From NCBI GenBank assembly GCA_964508975.1, contig CAZDVQ010000008.1:41405-105404 (forward strand): 64,000 nucleotides of DNA. Direction: 5' to 3'. The notes beneath the pieces are model-generated. The model worked only from the letters and a program-made list of their open reading frames with translations, ran no database searches and was not told the origin of the DNA. Position 1 is the first letter of the stretch. Every line of letters starts with the position of its first letter. Shown in pieces: positions 6,559 through 15,175 of this stretch. Origin of the DNA: CAZDVQ01 sp964508975 (GTDB taxonomy: Bacteria; Bacteroidota; Bacteroidia; Chitinophagales; Saprospiraceae). Both the position numbers and the translations under genes were made by a program.

Positions 6559-9339
6559 GTGTCGGAAGAAAACAATTTAGAATTATACGGGCAGACTGGG
6601 CAAGGGCCCAAGTCTAAAGCCGCTTTCGTCGCCAAGATGTACGAGGATTATTTCCTCGACTATGCCTCGTACGTGATCTTGGAACGTGCCGTGCCGCATA
6701 TCAACGATGGCCTCAAGCCGGTGCAACGCCGTATCCTACACGCCATGAAAACCATGGACGATGGGCGCTACAACAAGGTGGCCAACATTATCGGCCAGAC
6801 CATGCAGTATCACCCGCACGGTGATGCAGCTATCGGCGATGCCTTGGTGAACCTGGGCCAAAAAGACCTGTTGATTGATACACAAGGTAACTGGGGCGAT
6901 ACGCGCACGGGTGACTCCGCCGCTGCCTCGCGTTATATTGAGGCCCGCCTCTCCAAATTTGCCTTAGAAATTGCTTTCAACAGCCAGACTACACACTGGC
7001 AACTCTCTTACGACGGCCGTAAAAAAGAGCCGATTACCCTGCCGGTTAAATTCCCGCTGTTGCTGGCGCAAGGCGTTGAAGGTATTGCCGTAGGTTTATC
7101 TACCAAGATTTTACCGCATAACTTCCAAGAGTTGATTAAAGCTTCGATTGATCTTCTGAAAGGTAAATCGATATTCTTGCTACCTGATTTCCCCACCGGT
7201 GGTATGATGGATGCCACGGATTACCGGGAAGGTCTGCGCGGTGGCAAAGTGAAAGTACGGGCCAAGATTGAGCAACTCAACAAAACCACGTTGTCGATAC
7301 GAGAACTTCCTTATGGTATTACGACCAATAATTTGATTGAAAGTATCATCAAGGCCGCCGATAAGAACAAAATCAAGATCAAAAAGGTGGTTGACAATAC
7401 AGCCGCCGAAGTAGATATTCGAATAGAATTGCAGCCAGGCATTTCGCCGGATGTGACCATTGATGCCTTGTACGCGTTCACGGATTGTGAACTGTCCATT
7501 TCGCCTTTATCATGTGTTATACAGGATAATAGGCCTGTTTTCCTATCGGTAAACGAAATTTTGCGCATCAATACCGAGCAAACCAAGGAGCTCTTGGGTT
7601 GGGAATTGCGCAATAAACTACATGAGCTTACCGAAAAACACTTCTTCGCGAGCCTAGAGAAGATTTTCATCGAGAACCGTATCTACCACGATATCGAGGA
7701 ATGTGAAACCTGGGAGGCGGTTATCGAGACCATCCACAAAGGGCTGGCGCCGCACGTGAAAAACTTTATCCGCGAAGTAACGGATGAAGACGTGGCCAAA
7801 TTGACCGAAATCAAGATCAAGCGCATCTCGAAGTACAACGCCTTCGAGGCCGATGAGCTGTTGGCCCGTCTGGAAGAAGAGATTGCACAGGTGAAACACG
7901 ACCTGGAGTTCTTGAACGATTATACCATTGCTTATTTCAAGCACCTGTTGGAGAAATACGGCAAAGGCAAGGAGCGCAAAACGCAAATTATCACTTTCGA
8001 CAAGATTGAAGCAACCGCAGTAGTGGCCAACAATACCAAGTTGTACGCCAATTACGCCGACGGTTTCATCGGTTTTGGCCTGAAAAAAGACGAGTTTGTA
8101 TGCGATTGCTCCGACATTGACGATATCATCGTGTTCTTGCGAAGTGGTAAATACCTCGTGACGCGTATCTCGGAGAAAGCCTTCGTGGGCAAAGATATCA
8201 TCCACGCGGGTGTATGGCGCAAAGGCGACGAGCGTATGGTATACAATGTGGCTTACACCGACGTGAAAACGGGTGTATCGTATGTGAAACGCTTTAGTGT
8301 GCCATCGGTAACCCGCGACAGGGAGTATTTCATGGGCAAAAATGAAGACAGTAAAATACTGTACTTCAGTGCTAACCCCAACGGCGAGGCAGAGGTGGTG
8401 AACGTACAGTTGTCACAAGGCAGCAAGGCCAAAATCAAGATTTACGACTATAACTTCTCGGATATCGATATTAAGGGCCGGAGCTCGCAGGGCAACCAGT
8501 TGAGCAAGTATCCTATTCGGAAGATTGCCTTTAAATCGGCCGGTAGCAGTACCTTGGATGCCCGTAAAATATGGTACGACCCGAATACAGGTCGATTAAA
8601 CATCAACGAGTATGGGACCTTACTCGGTTCGTTCGATAATGGCGACTCGATTTTGGTACTCTACAACGATGGTCGTTATGAGTTGACCAACTTTGAGTTA
8701 ACCAACCGCTACGACTTCCAGAATATCCTTGAAATTGTCAAGTTTAAACCGGATATGGTTGTCTCGGCCGTGTACTACAACGGGGCAAGGGAAGGAACCT
8801 TTATCAAGCGTTTTAAAATTGAAACGACCAGCTTGGACGAGAAGTTTGACTATTTGCCAGATCGCGAGCACAAAGAAACGAAACTGGTGTATGCAACGGT
8901 TAAGTCGGGGCCAGTCATCGAGTATAAAATGAAGGTTAAGGGCCAGGGCATGCAAGGTCAAATCGATTTGGAAGAATTTATCGACGTGAAAGGTTGGAAA
9001 GCCTTGGGTAATAAATTCAGCGCATCGAAAATCGTATTCTCGGCTTTGCTGGAGACAGCCAGTCCGGAAGCAGAATCAACTGCCGAAGAACATGAACCTG
9101 CCGATGATTTGGTAGAAGACAGCACCATGGATACGCCTGAAATTGACATGGAGCTACCAGAAGAGGCGATATCAAGCGAAGTAGAAGCTATCGAGGAAGA
9201 GCCAGTAAAGGATGTTGAGCCAACGCCGCCGGTTAAACCCAAAGTGGTTAAAGAAAGCAGCAAGCCCAAAGAAGAACCTAAGCCTAACGATACGCACTAC
9301 AAACCAGGTGATACGATAGATTTGTTTGGTGATTTATAA
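6559..9339 (+). CDS. parC: DNA topoisomerase IV / gyrase-type subunit A
   Basis: Type IIA topoisomerase A subunit: cuts both DNA strands through a tyrosyl-phosphate link and decatenates or relaxes DNA together with the B subunit. The start is GTG (6559). The breakage-reunion domain fills about residues 30-470, with QRRILHAMK, YHPHGDAAIG and the catalytic tyrosine Tyr126 in AASRYIEAR. A beta-propeller-like C-terminal domain runs to about residue 840. An unusually long acidic/proline tail follows (about 845-926, rich in E, P and K) and ends DTIDLFGDL. The Bacteroidota-style divergence and the tail favour ParC over GyrA. A 3' hairpin at 9349-9429 may end the transcript. Confidence 0.9.
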   Translation: MSEENNLELYGQTGQGPKSKAAFVAKMYEDYFLDYASYVILERAVPHINDGLKPVQRRILHAMKTMDDGRYNKVANIIGQTMQYHPHGDAAIGDALVNLGQKDLLIDTQGNWGDTRTGDSAAASRYIEARLSKFALEIAFNSQTTHWQLSYDGRKKEPITLPVKFPLLLAQGVEGIAVGLSTKILPHNFQELIKASIDLLKGKSIFLLPDFPTGGMMDATDYREGLRGGKVKVRAKIEQLNKTTLSIRELPYGITTNNLIESIIKAADKNKIKIKKVVDNTAAEVDIRIELQPGISPDVTIDALYAFTDCELSISPLSCVIQDNRPVFLSVNEILRINTEQTKELLGWELRNKLHELTEKHFFASLEKIFIENRIYHDIEECETWEAVIETIHKGLAPHVKNFIREVTDEDVAKLTEIKIKRISKYNAFEADELLARLEEEIAQVKHDLEFLNDYTIAYFKHLLEKYGKGKERKTQIITFDKIEATAVVANNTKLYANYADGFIGFGLKKDEFVCDCSDIDDIIVFLRSGKYLVTRISEKAFVGKDIIHAGVWRKGDERMVYNVAYTDVKTGVSYVKRFSVPSVTRDREYFMGKNEDSKILYFSANPNGEAEVVNVQLSQGSKAKIKIYDYNFSDIDIKGRSSQGNQLSKYPIRKIAFKSAGSSTLDARKIWYDPNTGRLNINEYGTLLGSFDNGDSILVLYNDGRYELTNFELTNRYDFQNILEIVKFKPDMVVSAVYYNGAREGTFIKRFKIETTSLDEKFDYLPDREHKETKLVYATVKSGPVIEYKMKVKGQGMQGQIDLEEFIDVKGWKALGNKFSASKIVFSALLETASPEAESTAEEHEPADDLVEDSTMDTPEIDMELPEEAISSEVEAIEEEPVKDVEPTPPVKPKVVKESSKPKEEPKPNDTHYKPGDTIDLFGDL

Positions 9340-9348
9340 AAGGTACCC

Positions 9349-9429
9349 ACTAAACGTGTGTTTGGAATTTTAGCCTTGCTTGAAAGAAGCATTCTTGAAT
9401 AAGGTCTAAAATCCGAACATACGTTTAGT
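9349..9429. repeat. 81-bp inverted repeat after parC, related to the MITE ends
   Basis: Left arm ACTAAACGTGTGTTTGGAAT and right arm, read in reverse, ACTAAACGTATGTTCGGAT form a long imperfect hairpin closed near 9385. The core GTATGTTYGGA is also the terminal motif of the 160-bp elements at 12062, 15001 and 55253. It starts 10 bases after the parC stop and could work as a terminator. Confidence 0.7.
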
Positions 9430-9500
9430 TTTCCACATTTTCAATCGATTGTTGTTGATAAGTTGCTAGAAATCCTTAACGATAAGTTAATGATTTCCAT

Positions 9501-9508
9501 TACTTTTG
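9501..9508 (+). promoter_or_regulatory. glnN promoter -7 box TACTTTTG
   Basis: Exact TAnnTTTG match 50 bases upstream of the start codon. The -33 region is AT-rich without a clear TTG. Confidence 0.5.
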
Positions 9509-9557
9509 TGCCCAGATTCAGAAGCACTTATCATCAATCAATCAAAATCCTGTTTCA

Positions 9558-11741
9558 ATGAGTATCACGAGGTTCAACGCGATGGACACTATCCAGAATC
9601 GAGAGATTCCAGAGGTAGATGCCCCCGCTAAGAGCATTGCTGGCTTTTTTGCGAGTAATGTTTTTGGCAACGAAGCCATGAAGGAGTACATGGCTGAAGA
9701 AACGTATCTAAGTGTAAAAGCTGCTATCCAATCTGGCCAGAAATTGACCAAGGAAGTAGCCGAGAAAGTTGCAGATGCCATGAAGGCATGGGCCATGTCA
9801 AAAGGCGCAACACACTACTCACACTGGTTTCAACCTTTGACTGGCAGAACTGCTGAAAAACACGATTCATTCTTTACCATCACACCAAGTGGTGAAGCTA
9901 TCGAAGAGTTTAGCGGTTCGGCCTTGGTACAACAGGAACCCGATGGTTCTAGCTTCCCTGGTGGTGGCTTGCGCTCAACTTTTGAAGCACGTGGTTATAC
10001 CGCTTGGGACTCATCATCACCTGCTTTCATCTTGGAAGTTGGCGAAGGTAGAACGCTTTGTATCCCGACCATCTTTACCTCTTATTCAGGTGATGCGATG
10101 GACTACAAACTCCCCTTGTTGCGTTCACAAACTTTCCTCGAAGAAAACGCAATTGCGGTTTGTAAACTCTTCGACGAAAATGTCAATAAAGTTACCCCAA
10201 CACTCGGTTGGGAACAAGAATATTTCCTAGTTGACGAGGCCTTGTTCAATGCCCGTCCTGACTTGCTTTTGTGCGACCGTACCCTTGTTGGTGCGCCATC
10301 TGCCAAGGGCCAGCAGTTTGAAGACCACTACTTCGGTACAATCCCTGAGCGCGTATACGCATACATGCGCGACCTTGAAACCGAGTGCCACAAGTTAGGC
10401 ATCCCGGTTCGTACCCGCCACAATGAGGTGGCTCCAGCGCAGTACGAATTAGCTCCAATGTTTGAGGAGTTGAACGTGGCTGTTGACCACAACCAATTGT
10501 TGATGGACATCATGGACCGCGTGGCTCGTCGCCATAAACTCCGCGTGTTGTTGCACGAGAAACCGTTCAACTTCGTGAACGGTTCTGGTAAGCACAACAA
10601 CTGGTCGATGGCAACCGATACCGGCAAGAACTTGCTTTCTCCAGGTAAAGAGCCGCTGAAAAACCTCCAGTTTTTGACCTTCTTCGTGAACGTGATCAAA
10701 GCGGTGCATAACCACTCTGATATCCTTCGTGCTTCCATTGCATCGGCTAGCAACGACCACCGCTTGGGTGCTAACGAAGCGCCACCAGCTATCGTATCTG
10801 TATATATCGGTGAGGCATTGACCCGCGTGTTAAATGCTATCGAAGCCGGTACAGGCGTTCATTTTGACGATATCAAGACAGAGCTTGACCTGGTTGCAAA
10901 AGTACCAACCTTGGCCTTGGATAATACCGACCGTAACCGTACGTCTCCTTTTGCCTTCACGGGTAACAAGTTTGAAATCCGTATGGTAGGTTCATCTGCT
11001 AACTGTGCATCACCGATGACGGCCATCAACACTATGGTGGGCGAGCAGTTGAAAGCCTTTAGCAGCGACGTTCAAGCGAAAATGGCATCTGGCAAAGACA
11101 AAGAAGAAGCCATCTTGAGCGTTATCCGTAGATACATCACCGAGTCGAAAGCTATCCTTTTTGAAGGGGATAACTACAGCGATGCTTGGAAAGAAGAAGC
11201 TGCTCGTCGTGGCTTGAACAACATTCCAAACTCGGCCTTGGCCATTGATGTGTTCCAATCAGAACAAGCGAAGAAATTATACGGCGACAGCGGCGTATTG
11301 TCGGAGCGCGAGTTGATGGCACACTATTATGTACGTGCTGAGAAGTATGTAAAAGATATCCACATCGAGGCTAACTTGATGCACGAGTTGGTGATGACCC
11401 AAATCATCCCGGCTGCTGTGGAATACCAAAATAAAGTGCTTGATAATGTACTTGGTTTGAAAGACCTCGGTTTATCACCAGATGCTTATGCTGCCCAAGT
11501 GGGTATCATCGAGGCTTTGAGCAGCAATATCAACGCTGCACGCAAAGGCGTTACCGATATGATGCACGAAGTTGAAAAAGCTGAAGCCATCGGTGACCTT
11601 CGCGAAGAAGCCGTTTACTTCGGTGCTAGCGTGAAACCTTACCTAGACGTTATTCGTGGCCATGTAGATACCTTAGAGACTATCGTTGAAGATAGCCTTT
11701 GGCCTTTACCAAAACTACGCGAATTGTTGTTCATGCGCTAA
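9558..11741 (+). CDS. glnN: Type III glutamine synthetase
   Basis: Makes glutamine from glutamate, ammonia and ATP; the main ammonia-assimilating enzyme in many Bacteroidota. The 727-residue length is that of the GSIII (GlnN) class, well above GSI or GSII. Visible motifs: TLGWEQEYFLVD (metal-binding), NGSGKHNNWS (ATP/glutamate site), RLGANEAPPAIVS, and NRTSPFAFTGNKFEIRMVGSS. An N-terminal GSIII-specific stretch covers about residues 1-100. Start 9558 (MSITRFN) is used; ATG 9588 (MDTIQN) is an alternative. It ends in a strong terminator. No PII or amt gene is adjacent. Confidence 0.96.
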   Translation: MSITRFNAMDTIQNREIPEVDAPAKSIAGFFASNVFGNEAMKEYMAEETYLSVKAAIQSGQKLTKEVAEKVADAMKAWAMSKGATHYSHWFQPLTGRTAEKHDSFFTITPSGEAIEEFSGSALVQQEPDGSSFPGGGLRSTFEARGYTAWDSSSPAFILEVGEGRTLCIPTIFTSYSGDAMDYKLPLLRSQTFLEENAIAVCKLFDENVNKVTPTLGWEQEYFLVDEALFNARPDLLLCDRTLVGAPSAKGQQFEDHYFGTIPERVYAYMRDLETECHKLGIPVRTRHNEVAPAQYELAPMFEELNVAVDHNQLLMDIMDRVARRHKLRVLLHEKPFNFVNGSGKHNNWSMATDTGKNLLSPGKEPLKNLQFLTFFVNVIKAVHNHSDILRASIASASNDHRLGANEAPPAIVSVYIGEALTRVLNAIEAGTGVHFDDIKTELDLVAKVPTLALDNTDRNRTSPFAFTGNKFEIRMVGSSANCASPMTAINTMVGEQLKAFSSDVQAKMASGKDKEEAILSVIRRYITESKAILFEGDNYSDAWKEEAARRGLNNIPNSALAIDVFQSEQAKKLYGDSGVLSERELMAHYYVRAEKYVKDIHIEANLMHELVMTQIIPAAVEYQNKVLDNVLGLKDLGLSPDAYAAQVGIIEALSSNINAARKGVTDMMHEVEKAEAIGDLREEAVYFGASVKPYLDVIRGHVDTLETIVEDSLWPLPKLRELLFMR

Positions 11742-11762
11742 TATCAAAAAGCTCCACTGTAA

Positions 11763-11797
11763 AAGCTCCACCTTGAAAAAGGTGGAGCTTTTTTAGT
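11763..11797 (+). terminator. glnN terminator
   Basis: Stem AAGCTCCACCTT / AAGGTGGAGCTT with a GAAA loop, followed by a T run; 22 bases after the stop codon. Confidence 0.88.
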
Positions 11798-11990
11798 TAG
11801 GAGTTAGGAGTTGGCGCACTCTTCTCGTTCCTCGTTTCTATCTCCTATCTGCTCTCTCGCACTGCGCTTTGCCGCAGTGCGTAGCGTTAGCTGGCCGGAG
11901 GGCAGCCGCGCAGCGGCTGGTGCGCAGCACGGAGCGCCAGCGAACCCCGTAGGACAGCGGCGGCCGAAGGCCGCAACGCCCAAATCAAAA
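11798..11990 (-). repeat. Heptamer tract plus GC-rich element, copy 3 (inverted)
   Basis: 11798-11815 repeats TTAGGAG-like 7-mers. 11865-11990 is an inverted copy of the GC-rich family, with stems CACTGCG..CGCAGTG and GCAGCCGCGC..GCGGCTGG and the conserved end CGGCGGCCGAAGGCCGCAACGCCCA read in parts. The block GCGTTAGCTGGCCGGAGGG is shared with the copies near 26240 and, reversed, 32160 and 35330. Confidence 0.75.
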
Positions 11991-12011
11991 AAAAGATCAA
12001 AGGGGGCACAA

Positions 12012-12040
12012 AAAAAGCCCGACCAAGGCCGGGCTTTATA
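12012..12040. terminator. Bidirectional terminator-like hairpin
   Basis: AAAGCCCGACC / GGCCGGGCTTT with A and T runs on its two sides, between the convergent glnN and lpdA genes. Confidence 0.65.
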
Positions 12041-12061
12041 TACATGTTTGTGATTTGCTTA

Positions 12062-12221
12062 GAGTATGTTTGGATTTTGGGTTTCGAGAGAAAAACGAGC
12101 TATTTTTTGATGAGGTTGCTTTAAAAAATGGGCGCATAGTGGGGCTACGTAACTATTTTTTAAAGCAAAAATCATCCAAAAAGAGCTGTTTTTCGCCGGA
12201 AGCTAAAGTCCAAACATACTC
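12062..12221. mobile_element. 160-bp MITE-like element, copy A
   Basis: Begins GAGTATGTTTGGATTTTGGG and ends CCAAACATACTC. The whole element is an imperfect palindrome (TTGCTTTAAAAAATGGGCGC pairs with the right half). It is flanked by TTA on both sides, a likely 3-bp target duplication; the right-hand TTA is the reverse of the lpdA stop codon. It has no coding capacity. Copies B (15001) and C (55253) are nearly the same length. Confidence 0.8.
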
Positions 12222-13616
12222 TTAGAGGTGGATAACCTCGCCATAAGCAGCGGCAGCGGCTTCCATGATAGCCTCGCTCATGGTTGGGTGCGGGTGAACC
12301 GACTTGATGATTTCCATGCCGGTGGTTTCCAATTTACGGGCAACAACAACCTCGGCAATCATCTCGGTTACGTTGTAGCCGATGAGGTGCGCACCGAGGA
12401 ACTCGCCGTACTTGGCATCGAAGATTACTTTCACGAAACCTTCTTTGTGGCCAGACGCACTAGCTTTACCTGAAGCAGAGAATGGGAATTTACCTACCTT
12501 AAGCTCGTAACCAGCCGCCTTGGCTTTCTCCTCGGTGTAACCCACAGAGGCGATTTCAGGCATACAGTAGGTACAGCCAGGGATGTTGTTGTAATCAAGC
12601 GGTTGTGGGTGGTGACCAGCAATGGCCTCCACGCAGATGATACCCTCGGCGCTGGCCACGTGGGCCAATGCTGGGCCTTTCACCACGTCGCCGATGGCAT
12701 AGTAGCCAGGGGTAGTCGTGCGGTAGAAATCATCGACCTTGATGCGGCCGTTTTCAAGCTGAATACCAGTTTCTTCCAAACCGATACCTTCGATATTCGG
12801 GGTAACACCCACGGCCGAAAGCACCACGTCGCAGTGAATTTCAGACTCGGCACCTGTGGTGTTGTTTTTCACTTTAACCACACAGCCTTTGCCGCTTGTA
12901 TCAATAGATTGAACAGCGGTATCGGTCATAGATTCAACACCATTTTTCTTGTAGATACGGGCCAACTCACGCGATACCTCTACATCTTCGTTTGGAACGA
13001 GGCGATCAAGGTATTCCACGATAGTAACCTTGGTACCCATCGCGTTGTAGAAATAAGCAAACTCAACGCCGATGGCGCCAGCGCCCATGATGACCATGCT
13101 CTCGGGGCGTTTTTCAAGCGACATAGCCTTGCGGTACTCGATTACCTTTACACCATCAATCGCGATGTTGGGCAATTGGCGGGCACGACCACCAGTGGCA
13201 ATCATGATATGGTTAGCGGTATAAGTCGTTTCTTTACCGGCAGCATCTTTAACGATGACTTTTTTACCTGGGGCAACCTTGGCAAAACCGTTGATCACCT
13301 CGATTTTATTTTTCTTGAGCAAGAAGCTGATGCCTTTGCTCATGCCGTCGGCTACACCACGGCTGCGGGCAACCACTTGGCTAAAATCGGCAGTGGCATC
13401 GGCAACGGTGATACCAAAATCCTTGGCATGTTTGATATATTCAAATACAGAAGCGCTTTTCAAGAGAGCCTTGGTTGGGATACAGCCCCAGTTCAAGCAA
13501 ATACCGCCCAGCGATTCACGCTCAACAACGGCTACTTTCATACCTAACTGAGAAGCCCTGATGGCAGCCACGTAGCCGCCAGGTCCACTTCCGATAACGA
13601 TGAGATCAAAATTCAT
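12222..13616 (-). CDS. lpdA: Dihydrolipoyl dehydrogenase (E3)
   Basis: FAD enzyme that reoxidises the dihydrolipoyl groups of pyruvate, 2-oxoglutarate and branched-chain dehydrogenase complexes, passing electrons to NAD. 464 residues, normal for the family. FAD-binding GSGPGGYVAAI at 9-19; redox-active disulfide Cys40/Cys45 in GGICLNWGCIPTK; NAD site GAGAIGVEFAYF near 180; second FAD motif YAIGDV near 310; C-terminal HPHPTMSEAIMEA contributes the active-site His-Glu pair. It is monocistronic, with its own promoter and no E1/E2 neighbours. The stop codon touches MITE copy A. Confidence 0.96.
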   Translation of the reverse strand: MNFDLIVIGSGPGGYVAAIRASQLGMKVAVVERESLGGICLNWGCIPTKALLKSASVFEYIKHAKDFGITVADATADFSQVVARSRGVADGMSKGISFLLKKNKIEVINGFAKVAPGKKVIVKDAAGKETTYTANHIMIATGGRARQLPNIAIDGVKVIEYRKAMSLEKRPESMVIMGAGAIGVEFAYFYNAMGTKVTIVEYLDRLVPNEDVEVSRELARIYKKNGVESMTDTAVQSIDTSGKGCVVKVKNNTTGAESEIHCDVVLSAVGVTPNIEGIGLEETGIQLENGRIKVDDFYRTTTPGYYAIGDVVKGPALAHVASAEGIICVEAIAGHHPQPLDYNNIPGCTYCMPEIASVGYTEEKAKAAGYELKVGKFPFSASGKASASGHKEGFVKVIFDAKYGEFLGAHLIGYNVTEMIAEVVVARKLETTGMEIIKSVHPHPTMSEAIMEAAAAAYGEVIHL

Positions 13617-13650
13617 GATAATCGAATTATTTATGTTTTGAAATGAGCCG

Positions 13651-13658
13651 CAAAGATA
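13651..13658 (-). promoter_or_regulatory. lpdA promoter -7 box TATCTTTG
   Basis: Exact TAnnTTTG match on the minus strand, 35 bases upstream of the lpdA ATG. Confidence 0.55.
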
Positions 13659-13669
13659 CGGTTTTTAGT

Positions 13670-13756
13670 GAGATAGGAGAGAGAAGATAGGAGATAGGAT
13701 TGAAATTTTCGATACCAGTTCTTATCTACTTACTCTGCTCTCTGCACTCTGCTCTC
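13670..13756. repeat. Degenerate purine/pyrimidine short repeats
   Basis: GATAGGAG-type units at 13672-13700 and CTCTGCT/CTCTGCA 7-mers at 13735-13757; part of the window-wide heptamer pattern. Confidence 0.6.
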
Positions 13757-13760
13757 GTAT

Positions 13761-14285
13761 CTAACCTGCGTGTTTAGTATCCTCAAAAAACCTTTTGTAC
13801 AAAGCTCGAATCTCTTGCAGCTCGGCAGTAGAGTAGGGGACCTCAATAAAACTGCGCATTTCAAAGCAAGTTTCGTCGATATCGTAAATCCAGATGGAGA
13901 ACACATGGTCGGGGTGTAGCTGCGGAATGATAACCAATTGATAACCACCGGCAATATGCATATCTACAGACCATACGATGAAAGGCTCCTTGAAATATTT
14001 CGTGTCGTAGCAGGCCATGTTTTGTATGCCAACTTCCTCGGGGTTCTTTTCTTGAACTTTACCTTTGAGGGGGCTGAGGATAGACTGTTCAAAGTCTTGG
14101 CAATAATCCGACTTCTCGGGGAAACCATTTACCCAGCTGTTGAATATATGCCTGATATGCTTCACATAGTTTTGCTGGTAAACGGCTTCATAAGCCTTGA
14201 TATCCTCGGCGCTGAATTCCAGTTCAGTTTGGGCACTAGCGCAAAAGCCTAGTAACAATAAGAGTAATGTGTATACTTGTTTCAT
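13761..14285 (-). CDS. Small secreted protein of unknown function
   Basis: 174 residues with an N-terminal signal peptide (MKQVYTLLLLLLGFCASAQ). The mature part is about 155 residues, acidic, with the phrases YDTKYFKEPFIVWSVDMHIAGGYQL and FSIWIYDIDETCFEMRSFIEVPYS. No recognised domain. Its ATG overlaps the stop of the EVE-domain gene (TGATG), so the two are probably translated together, in the order EVE gene then this gene. Probably periplasmic or outer-membrane associated. Confidence 0.75.
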   Translation of the reverse strand: MKQVYTLLLLLLGFCASAQTELEFSAEDIKAYEAVYQQNYVKHIRHIFNSWVNGFPEKSDYCQDFEQSILSPLKGKVQEKNPEEVGIQNMACYDTKYFKEPFIVWSVDMHIAGGYQLVIIPQLHPDHVFSIWIYDIDETCFEMRSFIEVPYSTAELQEIRALYKRFFEDTKHAG

Positions 14286-14695
14286 CAGGCGGGGGTATTA
14301 GAGAGATCTATTATAGTATTGAATTCGGCCTCGGTCAGGGATATAACCGAAAGCCTCGGGAATTTTATCATCCCGATGTTGGCTAGTTCTGGGTGGGCCT
14401 TGATTTCTTTCAAAGTTACGGGGCGGGCTAAACGTTGGTGTGGAACCACTTCAACCACCGACCAATCGCCTTTGTCTTCCGTAATTTCAGGTACGGCTTC
14501 TTTAGATACCCGGGCAATGGCTACGACGGCCAAGCCTTCGTTGCTATGGTAAAACAAGCAATAATCGTCGAGTTTCATGGCCCTCAGGTTGTTCCGAGCC
14601 TGATAGTTACGCACGCCATCCCAAGTTGTCACGCCATCGCGTTCCAAATCGTCGTAACTAAATACAAATGGTTCTGATTTAATGAGCCAATACAT
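14285..14695 (-). CDS. EVE domain-containing protein
   Basis: A 136-residue protein that is essentially one EVE domain, a PUA-like fold that binds modified bases in RNA or DNA. Signature phrases: YWLIKSEPFVFSYDDLERDGVTTWDGVRNYQARN, split here between the N-terminal IKSEP and the WDGVRNYQARN motif, then YCLFYHSNEG and GIARVSKEA-like strands. An in-frame ATG at 14743 exists, but MYWLIKSEP at 14695 is the usual N terminus. The gene overlaps the next by one base. The specific ligand is unknown. Confidence 0.9.
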   Translation of the reverse strand: MYWLIKSEPFVFSYDDLERDGVTTWDGVRNYQARNNLRAMKLDDYCLFYHSNEGLAVVAIARVSKEAVPEITEDKGDWSVVEVVPHQRLARPVTLKEIKAHPELANIGMIKFPRLSVISLTEAEFNTIIDLSNTPA

Positions 14696-14791
14696 GCTTG
14701 TTGTGTTTTGTGGGGTATGTTCCAAGTGTCCGGGCATAGCCAATTCTATGCCTAAACATACAGAAGACTAGGTCTCTAGGGCAAATATACA

Positions 14792-14827
14792 AAAAAAGCG
14801 TTGTAACCCGAGAGTTACAACGCTTTG
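14792..14827 (-). terminator. Terminator after tRNA-Leu
   Basis: Stem AAAGCGTTGTAAC / GTTACAACGCTTT followed on the minus strand by a T run. It directly abuts the 3' end of the tRNA. Confidence 0.88.
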
Positions 14828-14911
14828 TGCCCAGAACAGGAGTCGAACCTGCACGCCCTTGCGAGCACTACCCCCTCAAAGTAGCGTGTCTGCCAGTTTC
14901 ACCACCTGGGC
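14828..14911 (-). tRNA. tRNA-Leu (anticodon GAG)
   Basis: 84 nt, acceptor stem GCCCAGG pairing with the CTGGGC end. D-arm with AAACTGGCAGAC, anticodon loop TTGAGGG giving GAG (reads CUC/CUU), a long variable arm typical of class II tRNA-Leu, and T-arm GGTTCGACTCC. CCA is not encoded: the base after the discriminator A is C, then AAA. Confidence 0.95.
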
Positions 14912-14947
14912 ATCAGACTTAAATAACGAGGGTTATTTTTCGTAGCG

Positions 14948-14977
14948 CAAAGGTAAATTCATTTTTCGAATTTACAA
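14948..14977 (-). promoter_or_regulatory. tRNA-Leu promoter (TTG - N19 - TACCTTTG)
   Basis: On the minus strand TTG (14975-14977) is followed after 19 bases by TACCTTTG (14948-14955), an exact Bacteroidota consensus 36 bases upstream of the tRNA. Confidence 0.75.
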
Positions 14978-15000
14978 TACTATGCGTAAAATATTTTTAA

Positions 15001-15160
15001 GAGTATGTTTGGATTTTGGGTTTCGAGGGAAAAACGAGCTATTTTTTGATGAGGTTGCTTTAAAAAATGGGCGCATAGTGGTGCTACGCAACTATTTTTT
15101 TAAGCAAAAATCATCGGAAAAGAGCTGTTATTCGCCGGAAGCTAAAGTCCAAACATACTC
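15001..15160. mobile_element. 160-bp MITE-like element, copy B
   Basis: Near-identical to copy A (12062-12221) with scattered substitutions. Terminal GAGTATGTTTGG / CCAAACATACTC; flanked by TAA on both sides, a likely 3-bp target duplication. It lies 15 bases downstream of the pyrF stop. Confidence 0.82.
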
Positions 15161-15175
15161 TAAACCATTGTAAAG

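Noticed and set aside
12603..13547. 314-codon open frame on the plus strand opposite lpdA
   Set aside because: It mirrors the lpdA reading frame; the translation has no domain pattern, and lpdA is unmistakable on the other strand.
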